Source: Isoetes taiwanensis
Taxonomy: Eukaryota; Streptophyta; Lycopodiopsida; Isoetales; Isoetaceae
Assembly: GCA_021234155.1 (NCBI GenBank)
Contig: JAJEKV010000046.1
Span: forward strand, 6,019,012-6,083,011
DNA: 64,000 nucleotides
Reading direction: 5' to 3'
Shown here one piece after another: positions 54,665-64,000 of the stretch. Numbering within the stretch: the first letter of the stretch is position 1; each line of letters starts with the position of its first letter. The position numbers and the translations under genes are program-made. Below the pieces are notes generated by a model that did not search any database, was not told where the DNA came from, and worked only from the letters and a program-made list of their open reading frames with translations.

Positions 54665-57600
54665 CCGAGAATTATATAGTATTCTCAGTTGGAACGTGAG
54701 GGGTTTGAAGTCCTCTCCTACAAAGAGGGCTAGAGTAGCAGCAAATACGATAGTTGCATTCGCAAATCAATTGTCTTCAAGAACACAATGCACTCCAGGT
54801 ATTGTCCGTGGTTTGTTAAATGTTCTGGGTCCTTAGGAGTTTGGGTTGGTTAGTGTGTCAGGCTGATCCACTGATGGTTCTTTTATTTTCTGGTCTCTGG
54901 ATGTTAATGTCACTTTCACATGTAAGGATAAATGGGGCAGATGGACCATTATTAAGTAGGTACAGGATGGGATCGAATGGGACGTCATTAATATTTATGC
55001 CCCTAATAGCTCTCGCAAGCGAACAACCCATAACAAATTGAAGCGCTAGAATGACCAGATCCCATGGCTATTTCTAGGTAATTTTAATATGGTAGAGGTT
55101 GCAACAGATCGCCTGGGGAAGGGAGCGTCAGTCTCTGGTTTTGAGAAGGAACGGTGGGACCGTTTGTTGATGGAGCATGGCTTTCTAGAGGTGCTTGGTG
55201 ATGCGGGTTTCACATGGTGCAATGGTGCGTAGGGCACGACACGGGCATCGGCTAGGCATGATAGGTGTTTGCAAATATGTTGTGTAACAACATATTCCAG
55301 CCTTGTATCATAAAAACTTCCTCTTGCAAATAGTGTCTGATCACAATCCCCAAATCATTTAGTCTGTCGGTCAGCAAACACATTATGCTAGTACATGCAA
55401 GCTTAATACCTGCTACTTACAGAATCCGAGTACTTGCAAGGTTCTGAGGCAGAGTTCTTGCAAGGTTCTGAGGCAGCCTGGTGTTCTATACCTTCTGAAG
55501 ATAGTCCAATGAGAAGATTGGTCTCGGAGCTTGCTAGTGTGAAATCTTTTGCGAAGCAATGAGGTCGGGAAAGAGTTCAAATTAGAACAAATTAGATTCT
55601 TTGGTGATATACATGTACGAGAGGCCCAACTTGTGCAGGAAATTTAGAATCTTGAGGTTATTAATGTGAGACAAAATAAGGTGAAAGCTGGACTAGTTTG
55701 GTTGAAAGAAGACGACAAGTGCTCCAAGATGTTCTTTAGGCAGCACAATTGAAATGCCAGTGCTAAGCTTTATCTTCTAGTCAACTGCATGATGATCACT
55801 GTTTCTCTAAAGCGGAGCGGCTAATGGTTTTTTTGCCTGCTCATTTTGCCCACATCTTTCAGAAGAAGCCTTTCCCCTTTCAACAAGAAGCGATGGACAT
55901 TGTCCTTTCTAAGCTCCACTCTATTCATCTTACCTTCAACAGCAAGAGATGGAGCTCCCTCTCACTCTTGAGAATCTACAGTCTATTGTGGAAATAATGG
56001 CTAAAGATAAGTGTCGAGGTATGGATGGCATTCCAGTTGAAATTTTTATGGCATCCTGGGAATGGTCTTCATCTCAAGTTTGGGATGCTTATCAAGAGCT
56101 CCTTCATTCCCATTAATTGGGCAAAATCTTGAATACTAGGCTTATAGCTCTCATTCCTAAGGTGAAACATTCTAGGACTATCTCTGAATGGAGACCCATC
56201 ACTTTGCTACTAGTTGTATAGAAGCTCAAAACCATTCTGAACACTTCGATTAGTGAAGAACAACTAGATTGTCTACCTGGCAGGCACATTCTAGATAATG
56301 TCACGACGACTTATGAGGGGATGTATTAGGCACGCTCATTCGGGCAACATGTAGCTACTTGAAGCTTGATTTTTTCCAAAGCATACGATAGTGTCTCTTG
56401 GAAATTCCTTCTTTGAATCATGCCTATGCTTGGCTTTGGGCCATCCTTCCGCTCTCTTGTTTAAAAGCTTCTATGTTCTCACTTTCTGATGGCAGTTCTT
56501 TTTTTTAAGGAGCGCCCCCCCCCCACCCCCATATTTTTCGGTCGGCCAGGGCATTCGACATGGATGTCCTTTAGCTCCATTCCTGTTTACCATTGCGGTA
56601 GAGGGGTTGTCCAGCTTCTGCAATGCGCTCTAGATGACTATCTCATTCATGGCCTACAACTGGCCAATGGTTCACAAATTATTTGTAACCAATTTGCCAA
56701 TGACACATTTCTTTTGTTAAGGACAGATGATGAGAATCTTGATGTGGCGAAGCAGCTCTTAGATATCTTCTCTTTGGCTTCAGGGTGCTTGCTTAATGTG
56801 CAGTGAAATTTGGGCATTAGATACCCCATCCCCGTCTTGCTTGCATTGGTACCCATGGAAAGTTATACCAGCTGGGGAGCCAACACGCCTGCTTGGAATC
56901 CCGTTCAGCATGGACATCTTCATTTCTGAGGCGTGGGATTAGATCCTATTGGGTCTCTAGAGGCACCTTCTCTACTGGAGAGGAGCATCTTTTTTTATGG
57001 CAGGCAGGATACAGGTTGCTAAGTTAATGCTTTGCAGTACCACATGTTTATGCAATTGCTCTTCTAGCATTATCCAACAAGTTCAAGGAGATGTCTGCTC
57101 TAGTGCATAATTTTGTATGGGGGATGGAGGGGGGAGGAATTGGGGGGAGTAGTCAAAGTTGCATGGAGCAAGTGCACTCGTCCCAAAAAGCATAGTGGCT
57201 TGGGAATGCTGGACTTGGCTATGCATGGAAAGATTCTAGCTTCTAAGCTTATTTGGCAAGGCCTTTGCACGGATTTGCAGTGTTCTGGAGCATGTCTCAT
57301 TGCTCAATCATTGCAGCACTTACGTACATTTGGTAAACTAACCATTCAGCCTCCTCTACCTTGGGCACTATTGTATCATCTTGCTCCTTCTCCACATGCT
57401 TCACCATTGCTAATTGGCCTACTTAAGGCATGGGATGCTCTTAGACCTCTCATCACATTTCACCCTGCCACTTCGTGTAGGTTCCTATAGGCCATCTCCA
57501 ACAATGCATTCTGCCACTCAATGCAGCTGGAAAGCCGCTGGAGTTAATGATTTGGAGGCATGGTATGAGAACGGATGTCTTCTTTCTTAGGATAGGATAT

Positions 57601-57900
57601 GGTTTGCTCTAATGGGACGTTTCTTTCTGAGAAGTTGTTTTGGATAACATTCCTTTGCTTCCTAATTGTGCTCAGCATAGGATCTGGCATTTGCCCTCAT
57701 ATGTTTCTTTTGATAACGGATTTGTACAAAAAAGTTATGCATATCTGATAGCATCCAGACCTCAACTTCCCTTTCCACATTGGCAGCTTAGATAGAGGAG
57801 GCTCATTTTTCAAAGGTATGGAAAACTGTTTGATGTAGAGGCATCCCCCCAAAGCAGTCGGTCCTTCTTTGGCGGATTGCGCATCAAGCACTTTGAACGA
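54665..57900 (+). pseudogene. L1-type LINE ORF2 (plant type), heavily decayed
   Basis: Begins YSILSWNVRGLKSSPTKRAR (about 54670), the usual start of plant L1 ORF2, then VINIYAPNSSRKRTTHNKL and WLFLGNFNMVEVATDRLGKG and GFEKERWDRLLMEHGFLEVL (endonuclease). RT pieces: MAKDKCRGMDGIPVEIFMAS (about 56000), LIALIPKVKHSRTISEWRPI, FSKAYDSVSWKF, then NQFANDTFLLLRTDDENLDV (about 56690-56745), where the usual F-A-D-D has become FAND. C-terminal pieces: WSKCTRPKKHSGLGMLDLAM and ASKLIWQGL (about 57170-57270). Many stops. It is the continuation of the ORF1 pieces at 36960-40924 and 50102-50525. Confidence 0.8.
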
Positions 57901-58190
57901 ATGTTAGAGTGCACTCTTTCAAACCAATCGTCCGCCCCAAAACCATCTCTGCCCTTATTCGACTTAAACCCAATGGAGAGTGACGCATCACTCCACGGGT
58001 GTCGAGCCCATGCCTTACCCACACGCAGTGGCAAGCCATTAGACCTAGTCCACAGGAATCCCCGGTAGGCCTTACATACCAGAGGGATCATTCTCATGAG
58101 TCAGAACATGAACCTCCTTATAAGCCAGTCTGGCCCCTTCACCCACAACCAGGTGTGGTTCTTGTACCGAATTTACAGTGTGCTAAAGAG
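57900..58190. other. Unassigned stretch
   Basis: A 95-codon minus-strand frame (57810-58097) is open but matches nothing I recognise. No gene called. Confidence 0.3.
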
Positions 58191-58197
58191 GCTAACT

Positions 58198-58950
58198 AGG
58201 AGCATCAACTACCAGGCTTTAGGGTCTCTACCCCCCTTCCCAATACAATGAGTTCACAGAGATACATCATCACACATATCACAGAAGAACTAAAGAACAA
58301 GATCTAATCTATATCATAGAGTTAGGTTCTTTAGTTAGAGCTTGGTATCTGGGGATCTAAATGGCTACTATGGGCAATTTAATAAGCTAAACCTACTGAT
58401 TCAATGACTGGGAGACGGTTTAGGCTATTAAATTGACAAAATACCTGATCCTTGGCTAGCTCCTCCTGTTCTGAACTCGACCATCCTGCTGAACTGCTAG
58501 AAGATGAAGCTAGAAAGGGAAACTAATGAGCTAGATCGCTCAGACAGAGTCTGGGAGGCGGGTTTGACTCCTGGAGCAAGTAAAACAGAGCCCTAAAATG
58601 GCATGAACGAAAATAGCAAGTTAGGATTTCCTTTACCTATATAGACAAAGGGTTAGGGCTAGGGTTTCCCATTATCCCTTTAAGCATGTGGGATAATTGG
58701 GTGTGGCCCACTTGCCTTTAATAACTAAGTGGCATAAAGTGTCCACATGGGTAAATGTGTACACTTGGATAAATGTGCACATGGCATTAACAAATGCACA
58801 CACCTTGCAAGTTGCCCCCTAGGGTACTACTTGCTTGGCTACACGTCGGCGACACCGCCAATCGGATGGCGCGGTACGCTGCGTGGACGAACAAGATAAA
58901 AGATATCGCCTTAGGACCATATACTGTGCTGGAACGTCACAGGTCCTCCA
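58198..58950 (+). repeat. Dispersed repeat, copy A
   Basis: Diverged copy of 62607-63300: shared CATCAACTAC, AGGGTCTCTACCCC, CTTCCCAATACA, ATCTAATCTAT, GGTTAGGTTC-like, ACCTGATTC/CCTTGGC, AAGTTGCCCCCTAGGGT and GGACCATATA(C/T)T. No coding sequence. Could be an LTR or a non-autonomous element end. Confidence 0.6.
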
Positions 58951-58959
58951 TCTCTGGCA

Positions 58960-60575
58960 AGTCAGGGAAACGCAGAGCACACGGGTGGGCAGGATTCAGA
59001 CCGAGCACTCGACCACAGACCATCTGGTCACCCTGAGAATTTAGTTGAGGAAGCCCGAAAGCAGAACAAGAAAATCATATGCTGCTTTATGGACTTCAGA
59101 AAGGTGTTCGACACATTACCCAGGAAAAAACTGCTACAGAGGCTCTCTACACTAGAGGGGCTAGTGGACTCAATAGCCAGATTATATCAAAGGATATATG
59201 CCAAAATGGAAGAAGAAGGGCAGGCAATAGATTGTGACACAGGCATAAAATAAGGATGCCCCTTGTCCCCGACGCTTTTTGGGATATATATAGATGCGTT
59301 GCAGGAATATGTACAAGAGAAAAGAGGGGATACATATGCACCAACAATAGGGAAAACAAAAGTACCAGTTACGCTATACGCGGATGACTTGGGGATGCTG
59401 GCAGTAAAAACTACAGGGTTGCACAAGATGCTGGGGATTGTAGAAGAATTGTGTCCAGAGAAAGGCCTAACAGTGAATCTCTCCAAAACAATGATAGTAA
59501 TCTCCGGCATGAAAACAAAGCACAAACCATTCACATACAAAGGGGAGGCACTGGAGGAGGCTACATGATACAAATACTTAGGGTACGGTACACGTGGGAT
59601 GAGTAAGTGGTCAAAAGGAGCAGACAACATGTTCCAGGCAGTTGTAGGTAATTACTATATCATAACAAATTACTGCAACAAAAGTAGGATCATAGACTAG
59701 AAAATCAAAACATACTTATTCAACGCCATGGTAGCATCAACACAGCTATATGGATGCGAAGCATAGGGCCCATGTCTCACAGAGTACACGTGGGAGAAAC
59801 AGGACGGCACACTTAGACAATGGCGTTGCCAAGAATTCTAGTTGAGAATAGGCACACCCACAACAATGATTGTGTATGGGATAGGGGAAAAGCCGATGGA
59901 GGTGAGTGCATGGAAAAGGACAATAAGATATTTGTTGAAGGATAATGAAAACATGACGACAGATAAACTATCCACAATAGCTATAATAGAATTAGCAAAG
60001 ACACACCTAATATCAGAGCAGGGGTGGTTCAATGAAGTATAAAAATGGACAAGGAGTATGAGGAGCTAAGCCACATCCTCAAGGAAGGGATATGGGATGA
60101 GAAATAAACACACATGGCAATGGAAACTGGCTAATCAGACACACAGGATCCAAGACGGAATAGTTACTAAAGGTGTTTAACCCAGAGAAGAGTATTAGTC
60201 AAGAGCTATATAAGAAAGGGAAAATCAGCGAAGCAAACAGAGACGTCATAGCAAGATTCAGAATGGTTAGTTATGACTTGAAAATCGAGAAGGAAGATGG
60301 AGGAAATTGATAGAAACGAGAGGATATGCAGGATCTGTGAAACGGGAAGAGTAGAGGATAAAACACACATGCTTAAGGATTGCCTAGCATACATGAATAT
60401 CAGGGGGAGATTTCAAGACATCAGGTGGGACCTCCCAATACAATACTGATGGAAAAAGACAGCATATGGACAAATATGGCGAGAGCCATTAAGGAAACGA
60501 TGATTAGACACTGTGGGATGCACAAAGAACGAGGGCTCATAAAACTAGCCATTCTAACGAAGGGCTTATAATTTT
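58960..60575 (+). pseudogene. LINE reverse transcriptase remnant
   Basis: HSTTDHLVTLRI, CFMDFRKVFDTLPRKKLLQR, GCPLSPTLFGIYIDALQEYV and the catalytic LYADDLGMLAVKT (about 59370-59410), then LTVNLSKTMIVISGM, YKYLGYGTRGMSKWSKGADN and a C-terminal knuckle ICRICETGRVEDKTHMLKDC (about 60330-60390). Stops at about 59250, 59565, 59698, 59764, 59838 and later, plus a frameshift near 59040. It is related to, but clearly older or more distant than, the LINE at 50530-54650. The endonuclease half is absent; repeat copy A sits where it should be. Confidence 0.82.
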
Positions 60576-60599
60576 TTTTTTCATTTCTATTTGTATGAC

Positions 60600-61790
60600 A
60601 CTTTCTTATTTAGTCATTTCTCTGCATGCTTAAAAGAAAATTGGGATTTAAAAAATGGCCAGAGGCCTCCAAGAATTCAAATTTAACCCATGCATGCAAG
60701 GTTTGAAGGGGCTTTATCAAAAGTTTGGAGTTCAAAGTCACTATTGTATTTCTATTGTCTGCATGTGCAATAAACTCTGTTGGAAAACAAAAATGACTTT
60801 AAAGGGGTGTAAAGCAGACTTTGCTGGAAAAGGAATATAACTCGATAATGTCTTAGCATGCACTACCACTAGCTTTAATGATTGGCCCTAATTCATGTAA
60901 CATTCAGAGATACGGTTTAGACCATAGGATATATTTGATCTTAAGGATGCATTTTCTCCTTCGAGTTCACATTTGTTTTCAAATAGGGATGGCTAGAGGA
61001 CACACGATCTTAAGGATGCACATTGCCCTTAAAATTTAGATTGGTTTTTGAATAGGAATAATAAGTATAATTATTATGGCTGTGTTATGAACATTTTGGT
61101 TGGTTTTTTGTTTTTGGTGTGGTATGCCCGGGGGATTCACCTTTGATCAGTATAACCTATGAGAGTTCAACGAAGGGGTGTTTTTTGGACCATTTGCGTA
61201 CGTATACTTAGGGGTTAGGGGTGTTTTTAGGCACTGATTTGGAGCAATATCCATACACAGAGGGGTCAAATTGCTTTTTAAAATTGTGTATACAAGGGGA
61301 ACGCAGATGCCATACCCCCCTTATATATAAGTCCATCCCCCGGGGTGGTATGGGAGATGTTTTTATTGTTTGAAATAAAAATTCAAGAAACATTGGCAAG
61401 TTCATGAATAACATAAAAACCATCAAATATAACACAAATCCCATAACACACGAAAACAAATAGTTTCACTTTTTTTTTTCGATACAAAACGTGGCCTATG
61501 TTGGGGTGCCAACCCTGTTTCTTTGGTGGATTGGCGGCCTTTTGGATGGCCCTAAACCCATCAAACTCCCTAAGAGGTGAGATTGGTTCGGATACAGCTC
61601 GCCACCACCGCCATCTCCACCATTGTGCAGATTTGATATGGATTATTTTCTAGGATAAGATGTAAGTTAGCCATTTATTTCTAATGTTCTAATAAATGTT
61701 TTTTAAATGTAGTGTCGTCCTTTTGGCTGCGGACAGGTCTTCTTCTAGAAGAAGAAGGAACCATGAAGAATGAGAGCAAGACGAAGAGCA
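60600..61790. other. AT-rich noncoding stretch
   Basis: No gene or clear repeat seen; (T)n and short open frames only. Confidence 0.45.
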
Positions 61791-61799
61791 GGGAACTCT

Positions 61800-62400
61800 G
61801 ACATATCATCAAGGTACCCGCCCTAAAGACATGTGGAATGAATTGCAAAGCACAATGACGCCCGAAGAATGTAAGGTTGCAGCAAGAGCTGTTCAACAAA
61901 GTAGATCGAGGAACGAATTTGAACCCGCCTGGTTCATACACTGCTTCGGAATATCTTAGGGCCATTCTCGAGGAGGATGAGATAGTACCTCGGCAAAGAA
62001 GCACCGATCGTCGTTCACGTTCACGTGGTCATTTTTCCTCTTCAAGCTCTGTTAAAGATCGTGCACTACCTCCACGTCAACATGTCTTTGAGTACAAGTG
62101 AGTTCATATTGAATTATGCCTTTTTTGTTCACTAACACATATTCATATGTCTTAACCTTGAAGTCACTCTTCTATGTTGAGTGTAGTCCTTCCACAAGGA
62201 TGCCACGCAAGACCACTGAAGATGGCAAGCTTTTTTAATCTTATGTCAATACTGTCACGGATAACATTTGCCAGAACATCCACAATGGTGAATAGAACGA
62301 GTGATACTTTGACACGGAAAAAGAGGCGATCAAAGCAGCGGCAGAAGAAGAATACCTTGAGCTCAAGTCAGGAGAGATATTATGGAGGGGGGTTATAAAA
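61800..62400 (+). other. Possible coding scraps, unidentified
   Basis: 61805-62100 holds PKDMWNELQSTMTPEECKVA and after a frameshift YTASEYLRAILEEDEIVPRQ with an Arg/Ser-rich run (DRRSRSRGHFSSSSSVKD), ending at a GTGAGT donor-like site. 62200-62400 reads MPRKTTEDGKLF and DTEKEAIKAAAEEEYLELKS with stops between. Composition suggests decayed coding sequence; no family recognised. Confidence 0.25.
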
Positions 62401-62606
62401 TATTGTGGTCAGCATGTTAAATCCATCAGGGATTAGGCTCCTTTGTTCTTCATGATGACCACCATCGTACACATGTTTGATTTATATTTTGCAGATGTAA
62501 TCAGAAGAAGCAGTTGAAAGATACCCACCGGTGTAGCCCCGCCACTCATGACCAGGCGGGCTCTTATGCACAGGCTGCATTAATTGGGAATTAATGAGGA
62601 TATCTA

Positions 62607-63300
62607 GATACATCAACTACTGAAGCGTTCAGGGTCTCTACCCCTCTTCCCAATACACAGGAGTGTTGCATAGAATAGAACACCATCATCGAAGAACTGA
62701 AATACAGAATAACATCTAATCTATCTACTTAAACATACATGGTTAGGTTCCTTCAATAGGGCTTGTGATCTCAGAATCTATAAGGCCGCTAAGGCTAATC
62801 TAACATGCTATCCCAGCTCATTGCTGGACTAAAAGTTGGCATTGCACAATAGAATCACTGTTTACCTGATTCCTGGCTTGCTCCCGCACCCCGAATCGCG
62901 TCCATGCCTTTGCTTGGGTCGAAGGCAGCTGAACCTTGAGGATCTGTTGTGCAAAGATAGCTTGATGGCGTCTGGCAATGCGAACTAGCAGCTTGGCTTG
63001 GTTGGAATGGCCCAAGGAAGCTGAAATGTGAAAATGGAAAAGATTTAGGGTTTTCTCTTTTGTTCCTTTTACATGACCTTTTAAATTTAGGGTTAAAAGG
63101 ACATATGGGGTTTTGCCATGAGGCAAGGGGGTTAAATGCATATATTTATAGACATATGCAACATACGAGGTTGCCCCCTAGGGTGCAACCCTTTATGGTT
63201 CTCAAGTACATGTCATCAAGGTGACATGTACGAGTGGCGTGGTAGTATAATATATGTATTCGGACCATATATTATGCTGGAACATCATGTAACCTTCTAG
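62607..63300 (+). repeat. Dispersed repeat, copy B
   Basis: Partner of 58198-58950, ending in the GC hairpin GGTTGCCCCCTAGGGTGCAACC (in two overlapping halves) and CGGACCATATATTATGCTGG. Confidence 0.6.
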
Positions 63301-63539
63301 CAGAAAGTTCTCCATCTGCTTTAAAAATAAACTCAGATAATATTGAGCATAACAAAAAGATGCTCAAAGAGAAGTTCTCCATACTCCATGAAAAACTGAT
63401 TTACATCATACTTTCTTGAACATTCTCAAGGATTCAAAACGTACTTTCAATCAGCAAAAAGTGACATGCATCTATCTCAACAAATCAAATAATTTAAAAA
63501 ACACTCAACCTGAGTGCAATTGTCAATAAGGACAATGAA

Positions 63540-63826
63540 GATTCATTACTTACAGAAAAATGCAACAATGCTTTAATGATACTGCACACTGCAAAGCAAC
63601 TTCAACAGCTCGAAACATACAATCTGAAACATGTCCAGCAAGCCTAGAAGTCACAACTCAACAAATAGACAATTCCAGTCTGAAGAAGTCATTTGCTCCA
63701 AATGAAGAGATGGATAATCAAAAGGTTTATTGCACTAACAGCTTTAATATTCTTGCTAATCTTATTGATGATTTTTGTGCAGATACTGAGGAGCCTCAGT
63801 TGTTACCCTCTTCTATAGTTCTGTAG
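63540..63826 (+). other. Open frame of unknown nature
   Basis: 88 codons from 63560, containing NSFNILANLIDDFCADTEE. Polar, no cysteine pattern, no known domain; possibly part of a retroelement ORF or of a gene beyond the window. Confidence 0.2.
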
Positions 63827-64000
63827 CCTATAAATTGCCTTCATCCTTGCCAAATCCTATGGACCTTATTAACCTTTTAGATAATATTCCTCCACCACCC
63901 ACAAATTCATTGGATACTGTAGGCATTGCAGACCTATGCAGGTGACATATTTTGATAAAGGAAAATATGGTATACAGTAAATACAACTACATCTAAAGAC

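Noticed and set aside
57810-58097. 95-codon minus-strand frame as a gene
   Set aside because: It overlaps the end of the LINE similarity and shows no recognisable motif or splice signal.
1-64000. tRNA or rRNA genes
   Set aside because: No cloverleaf with A and B boxes and no rRNA-like stretch was found by eye; a covariance-model scan would decide.

Overview
This is a nuclear, AT-rich land-plant window made almost entirely of nested and decayed transposable elements. Plant evidence: a Ty1/copia-type element with the tRNA-Met primer site TGGTATCAGAGCC, a Tat/Athila-like Ty3/gypsy element with a tRNA-Asp-like primer site, a plant L1-type LINE with a DUF4283-like ORF1, a PLS-type PPR fragment and a plant mitochondrial ATPase inhibitor (IF1) gene with short introns. 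The PPR style, the Helentron and the DFAENY-type transposase suggest a seedless plant such as a fern or lycophyte. That last step is inference.

Layout: (1) 1-5535: a truncated chromovirus-like gypsy pol (-) butts against a decayed Helentron (Rep/helicase/endonuclease, +), then a LINE ORF1/ORF2 scrap (+). (2) 6599-29333: what I read as one very large DNA transposon, with 22-bp terminal inverted repeats (20/22 identical) and ATGT on both sides; the two flanks rejoin into a sequence that also exists next door as a repeat. It holds fragments of a DDD transposase in two opposite orientations, and a long multi-exon gene (-) joining a coiled coil, a RING-like zinc finger, an NIF/FCP1-like (HAD) domain and a Ulp1/C48 protease domain. 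An 11.1-kb Tat-like retrotransposon (8526-19624, target duplication CACAT) is inserted in it and carries an extra coiled-coil ORF downstream of integrase plus an antisense Cys-rich ORF. (3) 29334-36900: a candidate host exon pair, a possible DIRS-like remnant between direct repeats, and the only apparently intact host gene, IF1 (35707-36135). (4) 36960-57900: one L1-type LINE (+) broken by three later insertions: a copia-type deletion derivative (37243-39841, AAACA), a 9.2-kb Mutator-like element (40925-50092, 9-bp duplication CTTCCTCCA) and a second LINE on the minus strand (about 50530-54650). (5) 57900-64000: a diverged repeat pair, a third LINE reverse transcriptase remnant (+), and weak coding scraps.

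The most unusual systems are the giant transposon with its zinc-finger/NIF/Ulp1 accessory gene, and the Mutator-like element whose Ulp1 gene lies between two 26-bp-unit arrays in inverted orientation that share a GGTAAACC core with the element ends. Nearly all element genes carry stops or frameshifts. Reading frames were followed by eye; exon edges are inferred from GT/GC-AG sites and phase, and positions given as approximate may be off by tens of bases.
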